A stretch of DNA of 64,000 nt from Nostoc sp. CENA543 (GCF_002896875.1 NZ_CP023278.1:744001-808000), one strand, 5' to 3'. Counted from the first letter of the stretch, positions 36,111-45,565 are shown. Numbers and translations are program-made. The notes: generated from the sequence alone by a model not told the origin.

Positions 36111-37379
36111 CTAGCATGGTTTCATCATGGTTACAGCGTAATCTTGCACTGAAAGGTACTGTTGGGCTAATGTTTGCAGTTCTTGGGATGTGAATGATTT
36201 AATTTGCTGGGGGTAGGTAACGGATAATTCCGCTTGGGCAATGGTGTTGTAATATCCATACATTCCACTGATCTGATTGGGTGTTTCGGTGGAAAAGGCG
36301 TATTCATTGCATAACAGCCTACTTGTACGAGCTAATTCTTGTTCGGTAACACCTTGGTTATGGATATCATGCAAATGCTCAAGAATTAATGTTTCTACTG
36401 TTTCTAAGTTTTCTGGTTCTACCCAAGCTGTAATTGTAAATAAGCTTGATTCGCGTTGTAGAGAGAAATTGCTGCAAATTCCCTGTACTAGTTGTAGTTC
36501 TTCTCGTAAATCACGTACTAAACGAGAAGTCCGGCCTTCTGCCAATAATACTGATAATAAATCTAAGCCATAGGCAGCACGCAGTTGTTCTACCCCTGGT
36601 ACTAGCCACGCCATCAATAGCCGTGCTTGTTCGATGTTTGGTAGATACAATTCTTGACGGCGTACCCCATTAATCATGGGTTTAGTGACTGGTGTGACTA
36701 GGGGACATTCTCCACGTTTACCAAATTTACTAAATGAGCTGTTAACTAAATCCCAGGCTAGCTGTTGACTAATTCCCCCTGTTATCACCACTGTCATGTT
36801 TTCGGGTTGGTAGTGTGTGCGGTGAAAACAACGCATCGCCTCTGGTGAATGCTGCATTAATTCCTCTTCGTTCCCCAAAATCGAACGTCCATAAGGATGA
36901 TTTTGGTAAACACTTTGCAGCAAAGATTGAAAACCTACCCAGTCAGGATCATCATAGCAAGCGCGTATTTCTTCTAAAACTACATCTCGTTCACGCTCAA
37001 ACTCATTGTCTGGAATGGCGGCGTTCACTAGTAGTTCTCCTAAATGCGGCAGGTTATCTTCTATATAATTAGCCGCAGTCGTCAAAGAATAATTAGCATA
37101 GTCGTAGCTTGTGGCTGCATTACTGACTCCCCCTGTATTTTCGATATTGTGGTCAAACATTCCCGGATCTAGGGTGGCTGTACCTTTAAAAATCATGTGT
37201 TCCAAGAAATGAGCCATCCCAAACCAAGGTTCTGGCTCATGTATAGTTCCAGCCTTTACCCATATATCAGCTACCACTACGGGTGTAGAGGGAATTTCTT
37301 GATGAATCAACGTTAGACCATTATCTAGCCGGGAAACCGAAGCTGGAAATACAGGATTTGTCAATGAAGATTTTAACAA
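36111..37379 (-). CDS. M16 zinc metallopeptidase, catalytic subunit
   Basis: This is a 422-residue pitrilysin/processing-peptidase family enzyme. The inverted zinc motif HFLEH (in GMAHFLEHMIFKGT, near residue 57-61) and the downstream glutamate (in ERDVVLEEIRACYDDP, near 135) are present. The C-terminal lobe keeps LLSVLLAEGRTSRLVRDLRE. No signal peptide is seen, so it works in the cytoplasm unless exported otherwise. Its partner is the gene at 34670-35968, which lacks the zinc ligands. Upstream lies the 6S RNA, on the same strand but with its own terminator. Confidence 0.93.
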   Translation of the reverse strand: MLKSSLTNPVFPASVSRLDNGLTLIHQEIPSTPVVVADIWVKAGTIHEPEPWFGMAHFLEHMIFKGTATLDPGMFDHNIENTGGVSNAATSYDYANYSLTTAANYIEDNLPHLGELLVNAAIPDNEFERERDVVLEEIRACYDDPDWVGFQSLLQSVYQNHPYGRSILGNEEELMQHSPEAMRCFHRTHYQPENMTVVITGGISQQLAWDLVNSSFSKFGKRGECPLVTPVTKPMINGVRRQELYLPNIEQARLLMAWLVPGVEQLRAAYGLDLLSVLLAEGRTSRLVRDLREELQLVQGICSNFSLQRESSLFTITAWVEPENLETVETLILEHLHDIHNQGVTEQELARTSRLLCNEYAFSTETPNQISGMYGYYNTIAQAELSVTYPQQIKSFTSQELQTLAQQYLSVQDYAVTMMKPC

Positions 37380-37567
37380 TTTTTCTATTCTTAACTAAAA
37401 ATTAAGTTAGGTTTTAGTTATCGTAACTCTGATTTGTATCTCATTAAGCATCATATGATACAAATGGCGTTAAGCTTTTTGAAGTTGGTATTGGGCATTG
37501 GGCATTGGGCATTGGGCATTGAGAATTGGAAAGTTTTACCCCTATACCCTTACACCCTTACACCCTT
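37380..37567. other. Short intergenic region with ATTGGGC repeats
   Basis: ATTGGGC heptamers (about 37494-37521) and CCCTTACACCC repeats (37538-37566) occupy most of this gap between the 6S terminator and the M16 gene. Confidence 0.5.
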
Positions 37568-37608
37568 AAAAAATTAAAGCTCCCAGTTTTCAATGAAAAA
37601 TGGGAGCT
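37568..37608 (-). terminator. Terminator of 6S RNA
   Basis: On the reverse strand AGCTCCCA pairs with TGGGAGCT and is followed by TTTAATTTTTT. It starts ten bases after the inferred 3' end of the mature RNA. Confidence 0.8.
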
Positions 37609-37617
37609 AGAAATTTT

Positions 37618-37803
37618 GAGTTCACCGCAACGCCGTTTTACCTAAGTTTATGACCTGGTTAAACCAGGTGGGTACCGATTTTGCCCGTTTAAAGTTTCCG
37701 AGTACAAGCCCGGTCTACTGCCACGAGAAATATTTGGTTCCCTTTTTCTTAAAGACATAGATCAAAAAACTTGATGGCAGTCACCAACGTCGCAGTGCAA
37801 CTC
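37618..37803 (-). ncRNA. ssrS: 6S RNA (ssaA/ssrS)
   Basis: 6S RNA binds RNA polymerase holoenzyme by mimicking an open promoter. The 186-nt reverse-strand segment can fold into one long rod. The 5' strand GAGTTGCACTGCGACG pairs with the 3' strand CGTTGCGGTGAACTC (one bulge), and inner stems (CCTGGTTTAACCAGG and others) flank a less paired centre. Length agrees with cyanobacterial 6S RNA. A consensus -10 box lies just upstream and a terminator just downstream. The position next to purK is the known site of this gene in cyanobacteria. Ends are inferred from the closing stem. Confidence 0.85.
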
Positions 37804-37807
37804 ACTC

Positions 37808-37813
37808 ATTATA
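37808..37813 (-). promoter_or_regulatory. -10 box of the 6S RNA promoter
   Basis: The reverse strand reads TATAAT, five bases before the inferred RNA start at about 37803. Confidence 0.65.
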
Positions 37814-37939
37814 GCTTCTCAAAGTGGATTGTGTGCAAGTTGGGAATTGGGAATTGGGCATGGGGCATTGGGCATGGGGAATAGAATCTACCTTGTCCCC
37901 CTTGTCTACCTTGTCTCCGTTACCTACACCCTCAATTCT

Positions 37940-39082
37940 TCAACTTGAGTACCAGATAGATTCCACAGTCTGAGCAATTTCTGTGGCTATGGTTGGGTGA
38001 TGATTTTCTAATAAGACGGTGACGTGTCCTAGTTTGCGGCCTGGGCGGGATTCGGTTTTGCCGTACCAGTGGACGTGGGCTTGGGGAATGGCTGCTAATT
38101 GTTGGCGTTTGTTTTGATAGTCGCTTTGAGAGGTTTCATAACCTAATAAGTTGACCATGATGGCAGTTGCACATTGTAAGCTGGGATCGCCTAAAGGCAT
38201 ACCACACACGCCTCTCAGTTGTTGCTCAAATTGGGAGGTGGCGCACGCGTCTAGGGAAAAATGCCCGGAGTTGTGGGTGCGGGGGGCGATTTCGTTAACT
38301 AGGACTTTACCGTCGGTTGTGAGAAATAATTCGATGGCAAATACGCCGACGAATTGCAGGCTGTCTAATAGTTTATGGGCGATCGCTTCTGCTGTGGCAA
38401 CTTGTTCTGATGTAATATTCGCTGGGGCGATGACTCGCCGACATACTTGTTGTTCTTGCTGAGTTTCTACCACGGGATAGATGACAATTTCTCCTTCTAC
38501 CCCACGGGCTGCAATTACGGCTAATTCTCGTTCAAAGGGGATAAATTCTTCGATTAAAAATAGAGTTGGGTTGTTTTTGCTGAACTCTAATTTCTCTTGT
38601 AAGCTGGCTGCATCACGAATGATAAAGGTTCCTTGTCCGTCGTAACCGTGACGACGAGATTTTAAAACGACGGGAAAACCGAAGTCTGCAATTTTGGCTG
38701 TGATCTCTTCCTGTTGTTCAATAGCAAAAAATTGAGGAACGGGTAGCCCTAAGTCACGTAAATAACAACGTTGATGATATTTATCTAACAAGGGTGCTAA
38801 GGCTTCTAATCTGGGGCGAAAGCAAACACCTTGATTTACTAGCTGTGATAATGCTTCTAGATCGACAAATTCGTTTTCAAAGGTGATGACATCGCTGTTC
38901 GCTGCTAACTTTTTTGTGGCTTCAGCATCATCTACTGCTGCCAATATGGTATCGTGAGCGATCGCCACTGCTGGATCTTGATTGCTAGGTGTCTGCACTA
39001 TCAACTCTATCCCCAGCTTTTGCGCTGCACTTCCCATCATCCAAGCTAGCTGTCCGCCACCAATTACACCTACACGCTTCAT
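37940..39082 (-). CDS. purK: N5-carboxyaminoimidazole ribonucleotide synthase
   Basis: PurK carboxylates AIR with ATP and bicarbonate in purine synthesis. It is an ATP-grasp protein of 380 residues. Marks are RVGVIGGGQLAWMMG at the start, VVLKSRRHGYDGQGTFII, LFLIEEFIPFERELAVIAAR, VFAIELFLTTDGKVLVNEIAPR and THNSGHFSLDAC. I chose ATG 39082; it overlaps the stop of the upstream pentapeptide gene as ATGA, which suggests coupled translation. The 6S RNA gene follows ~135 bp downstream on the same strand. No purE is adjacent. Confidence 0.95.
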   Translation of the reverse strand: MKRVGVIGGGQLAWMMGSAAQKLGIELIVQTPSNQDPAVAIAHDTILAAVDDAEATKKLAANSDVITFENEFVDLEALSQLVNQGVCFRPRLEALAPLLDKYHQRCYLRDLGLPVPQFFAIEQQEEITAKIADFGFPVVLKSRRHGYDGQGTFIIRDAASLQEKLEFSKNNPTLFLIEEFIPFERELAVIAARGVEGEIVIYPVVETQQEQQVCRRVIAPANITSEQVATAEAIAHKLLDSLQFVGVFAIELFLTTDGKVLVNEIAPRTHNSGHFSLDACATSQFEQQLRGVCGMPLGDPSLQCATAIMVNLLGYETSQSDYQNKRQQLAAIPQAHVHWYGKTESRPGRKLGHVTVLLENHHPTIATEIAQTVESIWYSS

Positions 39083-39597
39083 GAACATCCTAAAGAATCA
39101 CGAGTTTCTACACCTGTTTGCGAATTTACTCCGCTAGCTTTTGTACAAAGTTCTTTGATTTGTGCCTTGTCTAAAATTGCATCTGTAAAGTCTGCGCCTT
39201 CTATGTTCACATTATTAAAGATGGCACGGAGTAAAAGAGCTTCTTTAAAAACGGCATCGCTTAAATTAGCCCCTGTTAAGTTTACCTGATCTACCATTGC
39301 ATTCGTTAAATCTGCTCTTTGGAGGTTGGCTTGTGTCATCACAGATGCACTTAATACTGCTCCCCGTAAGTCAGCACCAGTAAAATTAGTCATTTCTAAG
39401 TTAGCGTTAGAAAACTCCGCCGCTTGTAAACTCTCACCGGAAAAATCATGGCGGGATAATTCTGCGTTGCTAAATGATAGGGGATGTGTCCAGTCTACTG
39501 CCCAAGCGGGGAAAGGTAAGCAAAAAACCATGATCCCCAAGGCTAATATCAAGGCTTTGCGCCAAAACATCTTTAGGTAATTAATTTGCTGGTTCAT
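39079..39597 (-). CDS. Pentapeptide-repeat protein with signal peptide
   Basis: The 172-residue protein has a signal peptide (ALILALGIMVFCLPFPAWA, cleavage near residue 33). About fifteen pentapeptide units of the A[D/N]LxX type follow (GADLRGAVLSASVMTQANLQ, RADLTNAMVDQ, GANLSDAVF, GADFTDAIL), which form a right-handed quadrilateral helix. A C-terminal Cys-containing tail follows. It resembles thylakoid-lumen pentapeptide proteins of cyanobacteria and plants; function is unknown. It overlaps purK by four bases (ATGA). Confidence 0.88.
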   Translation of the reverse strand: MNQQINYLKMFWRKALILALGIMVFCLPFPAWAVDWTHPLSFSNAELSRHDFSGESLQAAEFSNANLEMTNFTGADLRGAVLSASVMTQANLQRADLTNAMVDQVNLTGANLSDAVFKEALLLRAIFNNVNIEGADFTDAILDKAQIKELCTKASGVNSQTGVETRDSLGCS

Positions 39598-40130
39598 TCT
39601 GCACGTTCCTGATAATCAAGTGTTTTGGATTATTAACAGCTTAACATTTTGTTATAAATGCTTGGTAATGCCTACACCTTGAGGATTTGTATGACTTTTG
39701 GAGAGATAAATACAACTCTAGGCAGTAGAAAAGTTATTTAATGATCAGATATATTTAGATTCAGTCAAATAAATTAAGTGTTTACTCTAGCAATAAGTTA
39801 CAATTCTTGATTTTAAATTGTGATTTTTAGGGTATAAATATTTTTAATTGAGATTAGGCGATCGCAATGTAATTTACAATTCTTCAAGTTGATATTTCCA
39901 AGTAAAGTTTATTGTCAATTATGTTTTATAGGCGAGATTGACTGTTAGTCTTTTAATCATAAAGAGCATTAAGCTTATAAAGCATAATCTTCTGATGCTT
40001 AAAGAGCTTCTGCATGGGGAGTATTGACCAAGATTTCATATTGACTGCTAAAACTCTGAATCAGTCTGTTTGACTGGGATTTATTGTTCCTCATTAGACA
40101 ATTCAACAAGCCTAATAAGTAACTGCAATT
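39598..40130. other. Non-coding region upstream of pentapeptide gene and 40131 gene
   Basis: No gene, RNA or repeat of note is visible in 533 AT-rich bases between two divergent genes. Promoters of both must lie here. Confidence 0.4.
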
Positions 40131-40451
40131 ATGACACACTACTCTATTGAATGGATTGAAGCTTGGTGCGAAGAAAATGGCTGGACAGAACTATTTGTAG
40201 AACGACGGAATCATTACTGGGCGTTTCCTCCAGGCTGTGTCATGCCTGAACCAATTCCTAACCATGTCCTCAGAAGTATTAAATCTGAAAAAGGGCTGAC
40301 ATTGGAAGAAAAGATTTGGTCATTATCAGCAGTGGTTAGTACAGTTTTAGCCGTTGTTTCCACCTTCGTCCTGAGATGTCCTATGCCATTAGTTTTTGCT
40401 TTTGCTGTCAATGCAGTTACAGTGGCACAACTTGAACCAGAGGATGTTTAA
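40131..40451 (+). CDS. Conserved cyanobacterial small membrane protein
   Basis: The 106-residue protein has a soluble N-terminal part with many aromatic residues (IEWIEAWCEENGWTELFVE, NHYWAFPPGCVMPEPIP). A hydrophobic C-terminal part (SLSAVVSTVLAVVSTFVL, MPLVFAFAVNAVTVAQL) has one or two membrane helices. I do not recognise a named domain; the pattern looks like a conserved cyanobacterial orphan family. A good terminator follows. Confidence 0.7.
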   Translation: MTHYSIEWIEAWCEENGWTELFVERRNHYWAFPPGCVMPEPIPNHVLRSIKSEKGLTLEEKIWSLSAVVSTVLAVVSTFVLRCPMPLVFAFAVNAVTVAQLEPEDV

Positions 40452-40488
40452 GTTATTTAATGTGAAATCTGGTTGTGACTCCTCTATA

Positions 40489-40525
40489 CTGCCCTTGGCA
40501 TCGCTTCCGTCCAAGGGCAGTTTTT
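40489..40525 (+). terminator. Rho-independent terminator
   Basis: CTGCCCTTGG (40489-40498) pairs perfectly with CCAAGGGCAG (40511-40520), followed by TTTTT. It ends the gene at 40131-40451 and sits right before the end of the convergent gene. Confidence 0.88.
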
Positions 40526-40528
40526 GAT

Positions 40529-41080
40529 TTAATGTTTGCAGTTTCTTAACCATTCATCTGTCATTTGGGGAAATTTTAAGTGGACGACTGATAGATGAGA
40601 ATATTTTGGTTGTTGAAATAGCAGAGGATATTTTTTTCGGTTTTGGTGATGTGTGCGTAACATCCACAAAATGATAGAATCTTGACTGAAAAATGATAGT
40701 TTAAAATCTTCACGATTACCATTCCAAAGTTCTTCTTGCAGCCAAGAACGACGCAAAGTCCGCCGCAGTAGTCGCCCCATAACTAACCAAAAGGAGTAAT
40801 CGAGAAATAAAATCGTGTCGGCTTGACTCCAAATGATATCACGAACTTGACTATAGTTACCATCTACAACCCAGCGATCGCCACTCAAAGCTTGTGTAAC
40901 TCGCTCTCGAAACACTTCATCCGCCGCCACAGTCCAATTCTTTTCCCAATGCAGTGCGTCTAATTCGATGTGAATAACTTGCAATTGTTGAGCGATTTTT
41001 CGCGCTAAAGTTGTTTTTCCTGATCCTGTAGTCCCGACAATCGCAATTTTTTGACCACAATGCTGAGAACTTTTTTGCAT
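40529..41080 (-). CDS. P-loop adenylate-kinase-like (FlaR/topology-modulation type) protein
   Basis: The 183-residue cytoplasmic protein has Walker A GTTGSGKTT (residues 16-24), HIELDALHW, WVVDGNYSQVRDIIW and ILFLDYSFWLVMGRLLRRT, which are marks of the AAA/nucleoside-kinase-like family annotated as FlaR or topology modulation proteins. The reaction is unknown; the name in databases is historical. It is a single gene, convergent with the small membrane protein gene. Confidence 0.8.
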   Translation of the reverse strand: MQKSSQHCGQKIAIVGTTGSGKTTLARKIAQQLQVIHIELDALHWEKNWTVAADEVFRERVTQALSGDRWVVDGNYSQVRDIIWSQADTILFLDYSFWLVMGRLLRRTLRRSWLQEELWNGNREDFKLSFFSQDSIILWMLRTHHQNRKKYPLLFQQPKYSHLSVVHLKFPQMTDEWLRNCKH

Positions 41081-41249
41081 AGGTGATTTACGATGTAGCT
41101 TTATATATAGTAATCCGAATTTATAATTGACATTACTTACATAGGTAAGAAATAGGAAACAGAGATTTATTTTTTATTTTTACCTCTAATTAAATTAGAC
41201 TTAAACTCATAACCTCAAGATCATCTCGTTTATAGTGAGGGAAACTGAG

Positions 41250-41777
41250 ATGAAATGGGTTTCAAAGTTATTGCTAACTGTGGCTAGTTTAACTTTAGGA
41301 TTAGCTAGCGTAGATGTAAAACCAACTACGGCGGCGATTGTTAATTATGCTTTTACAGTTGATAGTCCTACAAAAAAAGGTAATGGACTATTTAGCTTTG
41401 ATGATGCAACTTTTACTGATGGCATAGCAAAGGTGCAGTCTCTAACTTTTAAGTTTGATGATGAATCCAATATTTACACTGAGCAAGATGATTTTGACTA
41501 CCCAGAATATCCTATCGTTTTTATCAACAATTTTTCTACGGGTAAAACATCTTTTGCACTAGACTATGCTTTTGGTATTCAAAATAATCCTGCAAGTTCT
41601 ATCGCCTATGAAATTGTTGGCGAAGATTTTACAATTTATTCCCTAGACCCCAGTAATACTGAGTTCATATCTGGTACTGTTACCTATGCAAAAGTGCCTG
41701 AACCTACTATATTAGGAGGGATTTTATTGGTTGGTACTGTTGCATTGATGAAGCAAAAGAAAATCAAGGTTAGCTAA
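41250..41777 (+). CDS. PEP-CTERM sorted exported protein
   Basis: The 175-residue product has a signal peptide (MKWVSKLLLTVASLTLGLAS, cleavage likely near TTAA). An acidic beta-rich body follows, ending in the sorting signal VPEPTILGGILLVGTVALM followed by KQKKIK. This is the PEP-CTERM layout: motif, hydrophobic helix, basic tail. Exosortase would cut it at the surface. No exosortase or polysaccharide genes are in the window. ATG 41250 was chosen over GTG 41235 because the signal peptide begins there. Confidence 0.82.
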   Translation: MKWVSKLLLTVASLTLGLASVDVKPTTAAIVNYAFTVDSPTKKGNGLFSFDDATFTDGIAKVQSLTFKFDDESNIYTEQDDFDYPEYPIVFINNFSTGKTSFALDYAFGIQNNPASSIAYEIVGEDFTIYSLDPSNTEFISGTVTYAKVPEPTILGGILLVGTVALMKQKKIKVS

Positions 41778-41840
41778 AATAGCGAAACTTGATTTGTTGA
41801 TTTATTCCTAGTGGATAGCATTTATAAGCAACAAAGTTAA

Positions 41841-41870
41841 AGTTGGATATCACGATTGTGACATCCAACT
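41841..41870. promoter_or_regulatory. Palindromic hairpin between convergent genes
   Basis: AGTTGGAT-at-CAC-gatt-GTG-ac-ATCCAACT is a near-perfect palindrome without a T run. It may be a weak terminator for either flanking gene or a protein site. Confidence 0.35.
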
Positions 41871-41945
41871 GCATATCTAGATGTTTACTGGCAGTGGAAA
41901 CTTAAATTAGTGGCTCATCAAGAATAATTAAATCATCAAGGAAAA

Positions 41946-42791
41946 TTATTTGATAGCCTGCATTTGCTGAAATGGGTATAGAAAAATGCTGTCTTGTCTG
42001 CTTTGAATCATATTAAGTTCGTCAGTCATCGCTTCTATTAAGTAAGGGGTGACTTTTTTATGATTAATTAAAGATGGTGCGGCACTTAGTAAACACTCTA
42101 GAAACCAAGTAATTAATTCTGAACGCTTGTATTCATCTTTGATTCTGCTATCCAAGCTAATAGGTATATATTCCTGAATGCTATCAGAAAAGCCTGCTTG
42201 CAATGCTAAATTGCAAAGTTTTGCCCCAACATCTGGATCACCATTTAAGTATTTTTGTTGACGATTAAATATTTCCCAGTAAGTCTGAAGACCTAAACAA
42301 GTAGGGTATACATATAAACCAGAATTAAAAGCTTCTGTACAGTACAATCTACTGCCTGATATCATGACTCTTTTTAATTCTTTTAGAACTGCAAGTGGAC
42401 GATCTGCGTGTTCTAAAACAAAGCAAATTAATGCCCCATCAAATGATTCGTCAGGGAAAGGAATTTCTCCACCATGACTAACATGAAGTGATACTTGTCC
42501 AGCATCAATGTAAGGCTTAAGTAATTCGCTAGCGCGATTAATCTGCTCTCTAGAAATATCAACACCAGTTATTTTTAAATGTGGCCAGCGATTTAATAAT
42601 TGTTGTATTTGCGCTCCTACACCACAACCTACTTCAATAATGTGATGACAATGAGAAAAATCAATGTTTTTATATAGATAGGGTGCGATAATATTGCTTT
42701 GTCTAATCAGGCGGTCTTGCTCATCCGCAGTATAGCCATGAATATATTGATTATTGTTGTAGTTTTTAGATAAGAGAGCAGTGCTAGACAT
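41946..42791 (-). CDS. Class I SAM-dependent methyltransferase
   Basis: The 281-residue protein has the SAM-binding motif IIEVGCGVGAQIQQLL (near 50-65), ITGVDISREQINRA with the acidic ribose contact, and DGALICFVLEHADRPLAVLK (motif IV region). The C-terminal ~110 residues are helical and probably bind the substrate. The target molecule cannot be told from sequence. It is a single gene; the neighbours give no pathway. Confidence 0.85.
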   Translation of the reverse strand: MSSTALLSKNYNNNQYIHGYTADEQDRLIRQSNIIAPYLYKNIDFSHCHHIIEVGCGVGAQIQQLLNRWPHLKITGVDISREQINRASELLKPYIDAGQVSLHVSHGGEIPFPDESFDGALICFVLEHADRPLAVLKELKRVMISGSRLYCTEAFNSGLYVYPTCLGLQTYWEIFNRQQKYLNGDPDVGAKLCNLALQAGFSDSIQEYIPISLDSRIKDEYKRSELITWFLECLLSAAPSLINHKKVTPYLIEAMTDELNMIQSRQDSIFLYPFQQMQAIK

Positions 42792-43111
42792 AAATTTAAG
42801 GTGTATCAGTTTAGATGATATGTTGACTGCTTTGTTAGTGAACAGTCACGATGGATTTGATTAATATTCAGCCTCAGCACTAAGCTTTATGCAAAAAGAT
42901 TCAGCAAAATGAAATTTGGTAATTCTTCGCGGACATGATTGCAGAGATAGCGATCGCAAATGACCATGCAAACCTTTCTATCTCAATACCATAACCGATA
43001 TTAAAGGACATATGGCTTTTATGTTTGATTAAATAACCTCGTGCAGCCACTCCCATTGACTGTTGACTGCATAAGCAGGGAACGGTTAAGAAAAATCCCA
43101 TTCCCAATGCC

Positions 43112-43160
43112 CATTGACTAATGACTAATGACTAATGACTAATGACTAATAACTAATGAC
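43112..43160. repeat. Heptamer tandem repeat (ACTAATG)
   Basis: Seven 7-bp units lie just downstream of the aroE stop codon. Confidence 0.8.
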
Positions 43161-43162
43161 TC

Positions 43163-44032
43163 TCACCCCAAACCTAATTGCTTTTTCAAGGCTTGACGCA
43201 TCACATCTACTGGTATATCGTCTCGCTGTAACCAGATTTTTAATGCAGCCACTCCTTGCTGGACTAGCATTTCTAAGCCATCAATGATAGTTGCACCTTG
43301 TTGTTGTGCATATTGGAGAAATTTTGTGGGCTGGGGAATATAAATCAAATCATAGGCGATCGCATCTGTTGGTAAGTTCGCCATTTCGTCTATACTCACA
43401 GGGGAATCATCAACTTTGGGATACATCCCTATCGGGGTAGTGTTTACCAATAAGCCAGCTTGAGGAATTAGTTGTGTAAGCTTATCCCAACTATGGACTT
43501 GTAAATTCTCCGCGATGGGTGAATTTGCCCAACTTTGTTGAAATTCTTGCAATTTATCGAAATTGCGCCCCACCACATGAATTTGAGCAAAACCTAGCTG
43601 ATGACAACCTGCAACCACCGCCCTAGCTGCACCGCCATTTCCTAAAATCACAGCAATTTTCTGACTCCAATCCTGTTGATAGGTGGTTTGCAGAGGGTCA
43701 ATAAATCCGATAATATCAGTATTTGTCCCTAACCATTTGTTATCTTTGCGGCTGACGGTATTAACTGCACCTATAGCTTGAGCTAGGGGTGTAATTTCTG
43801 CCATTAACGGCATAATTGCCTGTTTATGAGGAATAGTCACACTAAAACCCACAGTCCCCACCGCCGCCAAACCTGCGATCGCCACCTCCAAATCCTGCGG
43901 GTCGATAGGTAGCGGTAGATACGCATAGTCTAAACCCAAATGAGCGATCGCTGCATTGTGCATCACAGGTGAAAGAGAATGTCCCACCGGATACCCAATT
44001 ACTCCTAGTAACTTAGTTTTGCCTGTAATCAT
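43163..44032 (-). CDS. aroE: Shikimate dehydrogenase
   Basis: AroE reduces 3-dehydroshikimate with NADPH in aromatic amino acid synthesis. The 289 residues hold the shikimate site VGHSLSPVMHNAAI, catalytic lysine in VTIPHKQAIMP, NTVSRKDNKWLGTNTDIIGF with the catalytic Asp, the NADP loop ILGNGGAARAV, NTTPIGMYP and GLEMLVQQG. Length and order are normal. Upstream lies a long heptamer repeat. Confidence 0.96.
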   Translation of the reverse strand: MITGKTKLLGVIGYPVGHSLSPVMHNAAIAHLGLDYAYLPLPIDPQDLEVAIAGLAAVGTVGFSVTIPHKQAIMPLMAEITPLAQAIGAVNTVSRKDNKWLGTNTDIIGFIDPLQTTYQQDWSQKIAVILGNGGAARAVVAGCHQLGFAQIHVVGRNFDKLQEFQQSWANSPIAENLQVHSWDKLTQLIPQAGLLVNTTPIGMYPKVDDSPVSIDEMANLPTDAIAYDLIYIPQPTKFLQYAQQQGATIIDGLEMLVQQGVAALKIWLQRDDIPVDVMRQALKKQLGLG

Positions 44033-44035
44033 GGT

Positions 44036-44138
44036 TGTTAGTCAATGGTCAATAGTCAATAGTCAATAGTCAATAGTCAATAGTCAACGGTCAATAGTCA
44101 TTAGTCATTAGTCAACAGTCATTAGTCATTAGTCATTA
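44036..44138. repeat. Heptamer tandem repeat (AGTCAAT/AGTCATT)
   Basis: About fourteen 7-bp units directly upstream of the aroE start codon. Confidence 0.85.
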
Positions 44139-44284
44139 CTTCTACCTTGTCTCCCAGTCCCCAATCCCCAATCCCCAGTCCTCAAAATATCACAGCTGTG
44201 CAAAGATAACTCCCCACTTCTCCCCTACTTACTGTGATTTGCTGTAATACTATATTCGGCGCGTTTACTGTTAGGGAGTCTCTT

Positions 44285-45436
44285 ATGGCGAAACATTTGG
44301 GTAAAAAAATTGCACCTATACCGATGTCAGCAGATATCAGTGTAGTAGATTTGATTGATAATTACTTCACTGCTTACAACTCGGCGCGGTTGCGGGAAGC
44401 TTGTCAATTATTGGCGCAGGATATTTTAAAAGATGGTGTTACTGTGGGTGTGAGTCTTTCCGGTGCTATGACACCAGCTGGTTTTGGTGTGTCTGCATTA
44501 GCACCCCTGATTCGTAATGGTTTTATTGATTGGATGATTAGCACTGGTGCAAACCTTTACCATGATATGCACTATGGTTTGGGGTTTGAGTTGTTCGCAG
44601 GTAGCCCGTTTTTAGATGATGTGAAACTGCGCGATGAAGGAACAATCAGAATTTATGACATCATCTTTGGGTATGATGTCTTACTAGAAACCGACGCATT
44701 TATCCGTAAAATCCTGCAAGCTGAACCTTTCCAAAAGCGGATGGGAACGGCTGAGTTTCATTACTTGCTGGGTAAGTATGTGCGAGAAGTCGAAAAGCAA
44801 TTAGGTGTGCAGCATTCTTGTTTGTTAGCTACAGCTTATGAATGCGGTGTGCCTATATATACCTCTTCACCTGGGGATAGTTCCATTGGGATGAACGTGG
44901 CGGCTTTAGCGTTGGAGGGTTCCCAGTTGGTATTAGACCCAGCAATTGACGTAAACGAAACAGCTGCGATCGCCTACAATGCCAGAGAAGGAGAAGGTAG
45001 CAGCGCAGCCGTCATTCTCGGTGGTGGTAGTCCGAAAAACTTCTTACTGCAAACCCAACCGCAGATTCACGAAGTTTTAGGTTTAGAAGAAAGGGGACAT
45101 GATTTCTTTGTCCAGTTCACCGATGCTCGTCCTGATACCGGTGGCTTATCTGGTGCGACACCTTCCGAGGCAGTAAGTTGGGGTAAGATTGACCCAGAAG
45201 AATTACCCAGCACCATAGTTTGTTACACCGATAGCACCATCGCCATCCCCCTAGTGACATCCTATATTCTCAACCAATGCCCACCCCGTCCCCTCAAGCG
45301 GTTGTATGATCAACGTCCAGCCTTACTAGACAAACTCCGCACCGATTATTTAGCCGCCAAAGACCAACCAAAAGAAAAAGTCGCCACTGACTCAGAAGTA
45401 GCAACTTATCCCTGTGGGACACCGATTCGGAAGTAG
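44285..45436 (+). CDS. Deoxyhypusine synthase-like enzyme (probable homospermidine synthase)
   Basis: The 383-residue protein belongs to the deoxyhypusine synthase family, NAD-dependent enzymes that move an aminobutyl group from spermidine or putrescine. It keeps [14 protein letters not shown] (NAD site), [30 protein letters not shown], and [14 protein letters not shown] with the catalytic lysine. Bacteria lack the eIF5A target, so the usual role proposed is homospermidine synthesis from polyamines, which filamentous cyanobacteria accumulate. ATG 44285 has GGGAG upstream; the frame is open from 44234. Confidence 0.88.
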   Translation: MAKHLGKKIAPIPMSADISVVDLIDNYFTAYNSARLREACQLLAQDILKDGVTVGVSLSGAMTPAGFGVSALAPLIRNGFIDWMISTGANLYHDMHYGLGFELFAGSPFLDDVKLRDEGTIRIYDIIFGYDVLLETDAFIRKILQAEPFQKRMGTAEFHYLLGKYVREVEKQLGVQHSCLLATAYECGVPIYTSSPGDSSIGMNVAALALEGSQLVLDPAIDVNETAAIAYNAREGEGSSAAVILGGGSPKNFLLQTQPQIHEVLGLEERGHDFFVQFTDARPDTGGLSGATPSEAVSWGKIDPEELPSTIVCYTDSTIAIPLVTSYILNQCPPRPLKRLYDQRPALLDKLRTDYLAAKDQPKEKVATDSEVATYPCGTPIRK

Positions 45437-45565
45437 TTAGGGCAGGCAGGGGGGCAGGGTGCAGGGGAGACAAGGTAGACAAGGTAGACAAGGAGTTTTA
45501 GATTTACTCCAATGTCCTATACCCAATCCCCAATCCCCTATGCCCAATTCCCCATGCCCTATGCC

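Noticed and set aside
42901-43107. 68-codon reverse-strand frame beside aroE
   Set aside because: No domain, no ribosome site and partly made of repeat sequence; treated as non-coding.
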